From contig NZ_CP133190.1 of assembly GCF_030913705.1 (NCBI RefSeq), positions 3,805,501 through 3,869,500 on the forward strand: 64,000 nt of DNA, given 5' to 3'. The position numbers were made by a program, and so were the translations under genes. The stretch comes from Anaerocolumna sp. MB42-C2 (lineage in GTDB: Bacteria; Bacillota; Clostridia; Lachnospirales; Lachnospiraceae). How positions within the stretch are numbered: position 1 is the first letter of the stretch; every line of letters starts with the position of its first letter. Positions 54,345 through 61,558 of this stretch are shown one piece after another. The notes under the pieces are model-generated. The model made no database searches and was not told where the DNA came from. It saw only the letters and a program-made list of their open reading frames with translations.

Positions 54345-55241
54345 TTGAAGAAAATTAGTAGTAAGGTAAAAAGAAAATTGACGGTCTTTGATACCGTAAA
54401 TGATACAGTATTGATATTGGTTGCTTTGTTATGTATTTATCCATTCCTTTATGTGTTTTTTATTGCCTGCAGTGACGGAACTTATTTAACAAAAGGAGAA
54501 GTGGATTTCTTTCCTAAGGGGTTTAATGTCGAAGCTTTTAAATACGTTCTTTCGAATCCTAAATTTGATATTTTTACAGGTATGAGAAATTCTTTTATTT
54601 ATACAATATTTGGTACATTGATTGCCGTACTTTTTACTTATTTTACGGCGTATGCCCTGTCAAGGCCAAGACTGAAACAGAGATATGTTATTATGGCCCT
54701 GTTTGTGATTACCTGGGTGTTTGAAGCAGGTATCATACCTCAGTATATTATTTACAGCAATCTCGGTTTTATTGACAATATCTGGGTCATGATTATTCCG
54801 GGAGCAATTAATGTCCAGTTTTTATTAATAACCAAAGCATTTTTAGACGGATTGCCTGGGGAGCTTGAAGAAGCGGCATTTATAGATGGTGCGACAGATT
54901 TTCAGTCCCTGCTTCGGGTTTTTCTTCCCATATCAAAACCAATTCTTGCGACAATAGCCTTATTTAATGCGGTCAGTATCTGGAATCAGTATCTGGTTCC
55001 CCAGATGTTTTTAAAGTCAGATAATTTAAAGACAATACAGCAGATTCTTAAAAGCGTGGTAATTACCTCCAGTAATTCCGGAACCGTTTTTTCGAATGTA
55101 ATGAGAAATGGATATACGCTGAATCAGAATAATATGAAAGCAGCTGCTATCTTTATTGCTATGGCACCCATTGTCTGTGTTTATCCTTTTGTACAAAAAT
55201 ATTTTAAAAAAGGTATTTTAATTGGTTCCGTGAAAGGTTAA
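54345..55241 (+). CDS. ABC sugar transporter permease, YtcP/AraQ-like
   Basis: 298 residues from TTG 54345, set by aagggaagggatg. Six membrane segments; EAA loop LEEAAFIDGATDFQSLLRVFLPIS (about 180-203). The C-terminal NNMKAAAIFIAMAPIVCVYPFVQKYFKKGILIGSVKG is the hallmark ending of the YtcP-type permeases that pair with LplB. 21 bases after the first permease; the heterodimer forms the transmembrane channel. Confidence 0.9.
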   Translation: MKKISSKVKRKLTVFDTVNDTVLILVALLCIYPFLYVFFIACSDGTYLTKGEVDFFPKGFNVEAFKYVLSNPKFDIFTGMRNSFIYTIFGTLIAVLFTYFTAYALSRPRLKQRYVIMALFVITWVFEAGIIPQYIIYSNLGFIDNIWVMIIPGAINVQFLLITKAFLDGLPGELEEAAFIDGATDFQSLLRVFLPISKPILATIALFNAVSIWNQYLVPQMFLKSDNLKTIQQILKSVVITSSNSGTVFSNVMRNGYTLNQNNMKAAAIFIAMAPIVCVYPFVQKYFKKGILIGSVKG

Positions 55242-55295
55242 CAGATTTGTAAAGACTTTACATTTGAAAATGATATTATGAAAACAGGAGCGACT

Positions 55296-56483
55296 ATGGA
55301 AAGAGAATATATAAATATAGATATAATCGAGGAAAGCGGAAAGTTATATAAGAATGCCCTGATGGATACGGTAGAATCCCGGATTCCGAATACTCCTTAT
55401 AAAAGCTGTCATGCGGCTGATTTGTTAGAACTTCCAAACGGAGACCTTCTTTGTTGTTGGTTTGCCGGAACGGATGAAGGAAATGCGGATGTCAGTATTG
55501 TGCTTTCCAGATTAAACGCCGGTTCCAGTGTATGGACCGATCCGGTTAAGGTATCGGATGATCCGACCAGGTCCGAGCAAAATCCCTCTCTGTTTTTAAC
55601 ACCGGAGGGATATATCTGGATTATGTATACGGCACAAACCGCAAGAACACCGGAGACGGAAACCGGATTTAATCTTCAGTACACAGCCGAAATCCGTAGA
55701 AAAATATCCAAGGATAACGGATATACCTGGGGACAGACAGAAGTGATGTTTAACCGCCCCGGATCCTTTTGCAGACAGAAGATACAGATACTCTCAAATG
55801 GCCGTTATATTTTCGGCAACTGGATCTGCTTTAGCGATGATTCCAGAAACGGCAGCGATATTACTGTCATGCAGATATCCGATGATAAAGGAAAGAGCTG
55901 GAGAGAAGTTTCGGTTCCAAAAAGCCAGGGAAGGGTTCATGCCAATGTCATTGAGACTGAACCCGGCAAATTAACCGCCCTGTTCCGAAGCCGTTTTGCG
56001 GATTTTATTTACCTTTCTAAATCTGAGGATAACGGAGAGAACTGGAGTGAGCCAATACGTACGGAACTGCCTAATAATAATTCCAGTATCTCGGCAATAA
56101 AACTTAAGAGCGGAGCAATTGGTTTAGTGTATAATCCGGTTTCCTTTAATGAGGATACGACCAGGACGGTTTGGCCGGATCAGAGGTGTCCGGTTACCCT
56201 GGCAATATCGGAGGATGGGGGTATGACCTGGCCTTACCGCAGAATCGTGGAGCTCGGAGAAGGTTTCTGCGGAAAATGGAATGATATTAATAACGGCAGA
56301 TATGAGTACCCGGTTATGATGCAGGATAATATAGGTAAGATTCATGTTGCTTACAGTTGGGGTAATTTAAAATTCGGCAAGAGAAAATGTATCAAATATG
56401 TATGTGTGGACGAGAAATGGATACGTGGGGATGAGTTCAGTTTTGGAGCCGAAAATGATCCGTCCATGCCCTGCAGGCGTTAG
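55296..56483 (+). CDS. BNR_2 (sialidase-like) beta-propeller protein, C-terminus probably altered
   Basis: 395 residues from ATG 55296 (MEREYINIDIIEESG), with acaggagcgact; an earlier ATG at 55278 lacks a site. Six-bladed propeller signs: CHAADLLELPNGDLLCCWFAGTDEG, DPTRSEQNPSLFL, SKDNGYTWG, SDDKGKSWRE, SEDNGENWSE and SEDGGMTWPY Asp-boxes, VYNPVSF. No signal peptide, so it is cytoplasmic and would act on imported oligosaccharide. The family includes exo-sialidases and rhamnose-glucuronate lyases; activity here cannot be told. The last residues PSMPCRR run into a sucrose phosphorylase remnant in another frame, so the true C-terminus may have been replaced. Confidence 0.75.
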   Translation: MEREYINIDIIEESGKLYKNALMDTVESRIPNTPYKSCHAADLLELPNGDLLCCWFAGTDEGNADVSIVLSRLNAGSSVWTDPVKVSDDPTRSEQNPSLFLTPEGYIWIMYTAQTARTPETETGFNLQYTAEIRRKISKDNGYTWGQTEVMFNRPGSFCRQKIQILSNGRYIFGNWICFSDDSRNGSDITVMQISDDKGKSWREVSVPKSQGRVHANVIETEPGKLTALFRSRFADFIYLSKSEDNGENWSEPIRTELPNNNSSISAIKLKSGAIGLVYNPVSFNEDTTRTVWPDQRCPVTLAISEDGGMTWPYRRIVELGEGFCGKWNDINNGRYEYPVMMQDNIGKIHVAYSWGNLKFGKRKCIKYVCVDEKWIRGDEFSFGAENDPSMPCRR

Positions 56484-56793
56484 AGAACAATTAAAGGACG
56501 TAAAAGGTTCAAAGAAAGTCGGCAGAAACTTAAACAGGCATTACTATACGGAGGCTGAAATCAAGCAGGAGACAGCTCGTCCGGTTGTGAAAGCCCTTCT
56601 GACTCTGATGCGGTTCAGGAACAACCACCCTGCTTTTGAAAGAGAATTCCTGTTAAAGGAGAGCAACGATAACACGCTGATTATCAGACGCCAATATGGC
56701 GATAATTACGCCGAACTTTCTGTTGATTTTATCACAAAGGAATGGAGTATCATTTATAGTGAAGAGAATCAGGAGAAAAGTTTAGTGGTTTAA
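56470..56793 (+). pseudogene. C-terminal remnant of a GH13_18 sucrose phosphorylase
   Basis: An open frame from within the end of the BNR_2 gene to 56793 reads AGVREQLKDVKGSKK, VGRNLNRHYYTEAEI, RPVVKALLTLMRFRNNHPAF and ends with beta-strand segments YAELSVDF. These match the last 110 residues of sucrose phosphorylase (..GR.INRHYY..EEI..E..RPVV..L..L.RFRN.HPAF). The catalytic barrel (about 370 residues) is missing. No start signal of its own. The junction at about 56470-56480 indicates a deletion that joined two unrelated genes. Confidence 0.75.
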
Positions 56794-56815
56794 TTCCGGT
56801 CTTAAGAATACCTAT

Positions 56816-56872
56816 AAGGACTGCAGCTTACAAAATCAACAAAATTCAGGAATAGCTGCAGTCCTTACAAAT
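56816..56872. terminator. Terminator after the acid-sugar cluster
   Basis: aaggactgcagct (56816-56828) pairs perfectly with agctgcagtcctt (56854-56866). It lies between the converging sucrose phosphorylase remnant and the minus-strand acetyltransferase and may serve both. Confidence 0.75.
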
Positions 56873-56900
56873 ACTTTTAAGTCAAAATGAAGCTTGAAAA

Positions 56901-57803
56901 CTAGCTGATATTATACTCAAAATAATTCATTACCGACATTTCTTGAAATCCAAATGCTTTATATAAATTCAAAGCATTTCTGTTTTTACTTTCCACATCC
57001 AGCTGGATATCATCAATACCCTTACTTTTAATAATATCCATAACGGCCTGGAAAGCAGCTTTACCGTATCCGTTTCTTCGAAACTCCGGTAGTATTCCAA
57101 AGCCATAAATAAATGCGGAATTTTCTCCGTATTCTACGTAAATTTTGCCGATAGTAGAATCCTTAAGTCGAACCAGATACATACCGTCCGTTAACATGGA
57201 TTCGTCCATAGCAAGAATTTCACTTTCTTCCGTAGTGCCAAAGTAGATAGCATTCTGTCTGCTTATTTCCTTAATATCGGATTTTTCTACCGTTTTTAAC
57301 TGGATAGCCGGATGTACATAAGAGGGTAATTCAGAAATAGTATGAGCATAATATTTCATACGGTATTCGGAAAAACTGTAAAGGCCGGATATATGCTGAA
57401 TAAATGCTTTGCCCGATTCCGAACGTTCATCCGTTAATAATAAGAGCTTTTCAGGATTATCCCATTTTAACTCAGAAAGAGCCAGAGAGAAGAGTTTTGT
57501 GAACAAACCTCTTCTCCTCCATTCAGGGTGAGTCATACCGTTTAGTTCCGGTACATTTCCACCAAACACACAAATTCCAAGATAAGAAACCAAAACTCCA
57601 TCGGCATAATACAAAAATTCCGTTATTTTTTTCAGACCTTTCTCAGTGTGTTTCGGTACAGATAATTTATAATCTAATTCCAGTTTTAAATTTACAGGGT
57701 CATCAGCAAAACAAACTTCCTGTAGTTTTTTAATATCTTCACAATCATTGGGGGTCAGAAATTCTTTTAATATAATAGTTTGATTTTGTTCTATCTGATT
57801 CAT
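56901..57803 (-). CDS. GNAT family N-acetyltransferase with two tandem GNAT domains
   Basis: 300 residues read from 57803. The first GNAT half carries LNGMTHPEWRRRGLFTKLFSLAL (acetyl-CoA loop RRRGLF, about 88-110); the second carries GFGILPEFRRNGYGKAAFQAVMDII (RRNGYG, about 227-251) and DVESKNRNALNLYKAFGF. Two-domain GNATs of this type resemble mycothiol synthase-like proteins, but the substrate is unknown. aggaaag precedes the start. Monocistronic. Confidence 0.85.
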   Translation of the reverse strand: MNQIEQNQTIILKEFLTPNDCEDIKKLQEVCFADDPVNLKLELDYKLSVPKHTEKGLKKITEFLYYADGVLVSYLGICVFGGNVPELNGMTHPEWRRRGLFTKLFSLALSELKWDNPEKLLLLTDERSESGKAFIQHISGLYSFSEYRMKYYAHTISELPSYVHPAIQLKTVEKSDIKEISRQNAIYFGTTEESEILAMDESMLTDGMYLVRLKDSTIGKIYVEYGENSAFIYGFGILPEFRRNGYGKAAFQAVMDIIKSKGIDDIQLDVESKNRNALNLYKAFGFQEMSVMNYFEYNIS

Positions 57804-57906
57804 CGTTACCAGCTTTCCTGCTATTAATTTCTATAATTAACCTCTTACATTATAAGACCAGTAAAAGTATGTGTCAATTTATTATAATCTTTAAGCGGAA
57901 TAAATC

Positions 57907-58034
57907 GTTACAGTTCAGCCTATGGTACCGCGAGGTGTTTTTTGTGAGTGAAGCGAAGCGAAAGTCACAGAAAACCCGAGACATACATGCATGTGCATCA
58001 TTTGTTACAATTCAGCCATAGGCTGAACTGTAAC
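57907..58034. repeat. Palindromic intergenic element, family A variant
   Basis: 128 bp with perfect 19-bp terminal inverted repeats: gttacagttcagcctatgg (57907-57925) and ccataggctgaactgtaac (58016-58034). Inside is gaggtgttttttgtgagtg with gtcacagaaaaccc, the same kind of pair as in the 18907 element, and the arms gttacagttca/tgaactgtaac parallel gtactgttcac/gtgaacagtaac there. A second family member with diverged ends. Confidence 0.85.
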
Positions 58035-58095
58035 TATAAATCAGATGATAAAGGGGAACAGCTGTATCTGTTTTTCATATAAAGAGATGCTAGTA

Positions 58096-58917
58096 TTAGT
58101 GTAAGCTGTTCCGGTAGCCGCTGGGGGTGACACCGCAATGCTTAAGAAAGACCTTTGTGAAATAATTCTGATCGGAAAATCCGCAGGTCTGTGCAATTAT
58201 TTTCATAGATAAAGAATCATTTTTAAGTAATGCTTTGGCTTGGTCAATTCTTATACCGGTGAGATAGTCCACGACGGATATCCCATAGTTTGCCTTAAAA
58301 GCTGAGGTCAGAGTCGTCTTACTGCAATAAAATTCTTTACAGAGATCCTCAAGTGTAATTTTTGCTGCATAGTTCCGGTTTAAGTACTTTTTAATTCGGG
58401 AAGATAAATCTTTATCGGTTGGTTTCCAGCCATTATGGAACGTTATATAGGAGGCGCATATTTTCATAATGGAAATACAGGATAATATCTTATCTTTTGA
58501 ACTGATAGGGATATGACGGATGGCTTCTTTTAACCGTTCTTTGTCAGTAATGCAGGTAAGCGATTTGGAATACACGGAATCAGCACTCTCTAAACCGTTA
58601 TCAATAGTTTGCCCCATCATCAGATATCCGGAAAGCACTCCATAATGGTACAAGGGTGAAACCGCTTCATATAAACCGAATCGGCACTGATAGATATAAG
58701 CCTGACCGGTTTTTCTAACCTCCTCAAATGCTTTGCAGTCATATTCCAGGCAGCTGTTTCTTCCCTCGTTACTTTTCTGGATACAAGTACAGAAATAACC
58801 TAATTCCTTAGGGTATGCGCATATTTCATGCTGTTCCGTATCATAAACGGATATTCTGAAACCTGAAATTGTATGCAGTTCTTTTAATACGGAAAATAAA
58901 TTAATTTGCTCTTCCAT
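58096..58917 (-). CDS. AraC-family regulator with PocR sensory domain
   Basis: 273 residues read from 58917. N-terminal PocR ligand-binding domain (about 5-150) with four Cys in YFCTCIQKSNEGRNSCLEYDC and CRFGLYEAVSPLYHYGVLSGYLMMGQ; C-terminal AraC HTH pair (about 170-270) with ITLEDLCKEFYCSKTTLTSAFKANYG and IAQTCGFSDQNYFTKVFLKHCGVTPSGYR. PocR was first known from the propanediol/cobalamin regulator; other members sense sugars or metabolites. It is divergent from the nucleotidyltransferase-kinase pair at 59172 and is the likely regulator of it. Confidence 0.87.
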   Translation of the reverse strand: MEEQINLFSVLKELHTISGFRISVYDTEQHEICAYPKELGYFCTCIQKSNEGRNSCLEYDCKAFEEVRKTGQAYIYQCRFGLYEAVSPLYHYGVLSGYLMMGQTIDNGLESADSVYSKSLTCITDKERLKEAIRHIPISSKDKILSCISIMKICASYITFHNGWKPTDKDLSSRIKKYLNRNYAAKITLEDLCKEFYCSKTTLTSAFKANYGISVVDYLTGIRIDQAKALLKNDSLSMKIIAQTCGFSDQNYFTKVFLKHCGVTPSGYRNSLH

Positions 58918-59171
58918 AGACCACCTTTTAGTATTATTGATAAATGTGTACGATATTACTAAACATTATACGATATTATAGAGAAATTGTAAATAAAACT
59001 TCATATAATCAAGATAAAAGGGATACAGGATAAAATTCAGCTATGAAATTCGTGTTTGAGGGAAAGGCAGCTAAATTGAATATATATACGCTGGTATTCA
59101 TTCATAATACAAAAATGACCTTTTGACACCTTAATCCTATGAAGTAGATATACCGAAAGGAGATTAATCAT

Positions 59172-60092
59172 ATGGAACCAGTATTAGTAATTATGGCAGC
59201 AGGAATGGGGAGCCGTTACGGAGGATTAAAACAGATCGACCCGGTAGATGAGCAAGGAAATTTAATTATTGATTTTTCTATTTATGATGCCATAAAAGCA
59301 GGATTTAAAAAAATAATATTTGTGATCAAAAAAGAAATAGAAAAAGATTTTAGAGAAGTAATCGGAGACAGGATAGCAAATTATGTGGAGACTACGTATG
59401 TGTATCAGGAACTTAATCATTTGCCGGAGGGTTACCAGATCCCTTTAAACCGGGTTAAACCATGGGGAACCGGACATGCTGTACTTAGCTGTAAGGATAT
59501 GATTCATGGCCCTTTTGCAGTAATCAATGCAGATGATTATTATGGACAGGATGCATTCCGTATGCTGTATCACTCTCTGATATCCCAGAAAGACGATGAG
59601 AAATACCATTATACCATGATTGGGTATGTGCTTTATAATACCCTGACCGATCATGGACATGTTGCAAGAGGGATATGTTCGGTATCAGAGGATGGACATT
59701 TGGAGGGAATCAAGGAACGGACACAAATAGAGCGTAAGGGGGCAACAGGAGCTGCTTATTCTGAAGATAACGGAGCAACCTGGACCGGGATAGATGCCTC
59801 CAGCATAGTATCTATGAACCTGTGGGGTTTTAACGAAAGTATCTTAAGAGAGCTTGAAGAACGGTTCTGTCATTTCCTTGATACGGAGGTAACGGATAAT
59901 CCGTTAAAGGCAGAGTACTTTTTGCCATCCGTAGTCGGTGAACTGATAACAGAGAAGAAGGCTTTCGTTCAGGTATTGACTTCGCCTGATAAATGGTTCG
60001 GAGTGACTTATAAGCAGGATAAAGAAGCAGTGACTTCTGCAATAGCAGAACTTAAAAAGAAAGGAATTTACCCGGATATTTTATGGAAATAG
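59172..60092 (+). CDS. Sugar-1-phosphate nucleotidyltransferase family protein (paralogue of 19175)
   Basis: 306 residues. Same signature as the gene at 19175: MAAGMGSRYGGLKQIDPVD, FSIYDAIKAGFKKIIFVIKKE, PWGTGHAVLSCKD, VINADDYYGQDAFRML, SMNLWGF and KWFGVTYKQDKE. The central specificity region differs more, so the two probably use different sugars. ATG 59172 with gaaaggagattaatcat. The kinase gene begins 24 bases after its stop; together they would phosphorylate a free sugar at C1 and activate it with a nucleotide, a salvage route to an NDP-sugar. Confidence 0.8.
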   Translation: MEPVLVIMAAGMGSRYGGLKQIDPVDEQGNLIIDFSIYDAIKAGFKKIIFVIKKEIEKDFREVIGDRIANYVETTYVYQELNHLPEGYQIPLNRVKPWGTGHAVLSCKDMIHGPFAVINADDYYGQDAFRMLYHSLISQKDDEKYHYTMIGYVLYNTLTDHGHVARGICSVSEDGHLEGIKERTQIERKGATGAAYSEDNGATWTGIDASSIVSMNLWGFNESILRELEERFCHFLDTEVTDNPLKAEYFLPSVVGELITEKKAFVQVLTSPDKWFGVTYKQDKEAVTSAIAELKKKGIYPDILWK

Positions 60093-60116
60093 GAAATCAG
60101 GGCGGAGGAGGTTGCC

Positions 60117-61247
60117 ATGTTAAGAGAGGAATATTGTGCAAAAATTCAAGAAGCGATTGATGTTATGAGCTTTGATGGGAAATATATAAAACATGAGCGG
60201 TATGGGAACGGGCATATCAATGATACTTTTCTGGCCTTGTTTCAGCTGGAAGACGGAGCTTATAAAAAGTATATCTTGCAGAGAATGAATCATGAGATAT
60301 TTAAAAATCCGGAACAGTTGATGGAGAATATCTGTAACGTGACATCCTTTTTAAAAGAAAAAATCCTTAAAAGAAACGGTGACATACACAGGGAAACCAT
60401 GAATGTTATTCCTACCAGGGCGGGATCACCTTATTTCATCGACAGTATCGGATGTTACTGGCGGGCTTATGAGTATATAACCGAGGCAGTAAGTTATGAG
60501 AAGGTGGAGAGGCCGGAAGATTTTTACCAGTGTGCTTACGCCTTTGGAGCATTTCAACATCTGCTGTCGGAATTTGATGCCGGGAAACTCCATGAAACCA
60601 TCCCGGATTTTCATAATACACCGCTTCGTTTTAAGACATTTATAGAAGCAGTTGAAAAAGATGTGTGCGGCAGGGCAAAGGAAGTTTCTTATGAAATTGA
60701 ATTCTTAAGAAAACGGCAATCGGATATGGAAGTATGTCTTAATCTGTTAAGAAAAGGAGAATTACCTCTCAGGGTGACCCATAACGATACCAAGTTAAAT
60801 AATATCATGATGGATATTAATACGGGAAAAGGAATCTGTGTCATTGATCTGGATACGGTTATGCCCGGGCTTTCTCTGTATGATTTCGGTGACTCCATTC
60901 GTTTTGGGGCTAATAATGCGGCTGAGGATGAACGGGATTTATCCAAAGTATCCCTTAATTTGTCTTTGTTCGAGTTGTACACCTCCGGGTTTTTAAAAGG
61001 ATGTAATAAAAGCCTGACGGAGAAAGAGATCGAACTGCTTCCCATGGGTGCAAAACTAATGACCTTGGAGTGCGGAATGCGGTTTTTAACGGATTATCTG
61101 AGCGGAGATACGTATTTCCGTATTCATCGGGACGGACATAATCTGGACCGGTGCAGAACCCAGTTCAAGCTGGTGGAAGATATGGAGAAAAAGTGGGCAG
61201 AGATGGAAAACATAGTGAAGCAGATACAGGATAAGGGCAGCTTATAA
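60117..61247 (+). CDS. NahK-like sugar 1-kinase (aminoglycoside phosphotransferase fold)
   Basis: 376 residues. APH-type kinase: N lobe with GNGHINDTFLALF (nucleotide loop, about 25-37) and YILQRMN (Lys-equivalent region), catalytic loop LRVTHNDTKLNNIMMD (catalytic Asp, about 221-236) and metal site ICVIDLDTVMPGLSLYDFGDSIR (about 240-265). These are the features of N-acetylhexosamine 1-kinase (NahK) and close relatives, which phosphorylate free GlcNAc/GalNAc or other hexoses at C1. ATG 60117 follows ggcggaggaggttgcc. Partner gene: the nucleotidyltransferase directly upstream. Confidence 0.85.
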   Translation: MLREEYCAKIQEAIDVMSFDGKYIKHERYGNGHINDTFLALFQLEDGAYKKYILQRMNHEIFKNPEQLMENICNVTSFLKEKILKRNGDIHRETMNVIPTRAGSPYFIDSIGCYWRAYEYITEAVSYEKVERPEDFYQCAYAFGAFQHLLSEFDAGKLHETIPDFHNTPLRFKTFIEAVEKDVCGRAKEVSYEIEFLRKRQSDMEVCLNLLRKGELPLRVTHNDTKLNNIMMDINTGKGICVIDLDTVMPGLSLYDFGDSIRFGANNAAEDERDLSKVSLNLSLFELYTSGFLKGCNKSLTEKEIELLPMGAKLMTLECGMRFLTDYLSGDTYFRIHRDGHNLDRCRTQFKLVEDMEKKWAEMENIVKQIQDKGSL

Positions 61248-61296
61248 ACATAATTGATTATAGAAATGCTATAAATTTTGGGATTGAAACCGGCTC

Positions 61297-61368
61297 GTGC
61301 CGCTTACTATCTAATCGTACGTCTTAAGGACAGGCGTTTGATTAAATAGCAGGCGGCACTATTTTATT
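61297..61368 (+). terminator. Long hairpin after the NahK-like kinase gene
   Basis: gtgccgc (61297-61303) pairs with gcggcac (61353-61359); further in, ctat/atag and taatc/gatta extend the stem. A T-rich tract follows. Probably the operon terminator. The rest of the 311-base gap to tex shows nothing else except a short likeness (ctgttcacagg, 61423-61433) to the left end of the 18907 repeat. Confidence 0.65.
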
Positions 61369-61558
61369 TAAGGGATTCATTTTTAGAGTATAACACCCGA
61401 TAAATTCTGTAAAATCCCTGTTGCTGTTCACAGGAAACAAATCCCTGGTAATATAGTCGCTGCACCTGCAGTAAGACTTGATTTTACTGAATGTGGATGA
61501 TATGATGTAATGTATGGTTTTATGTAAAGAAAATGTTTCGTAATTAAAGGAGTACAAC

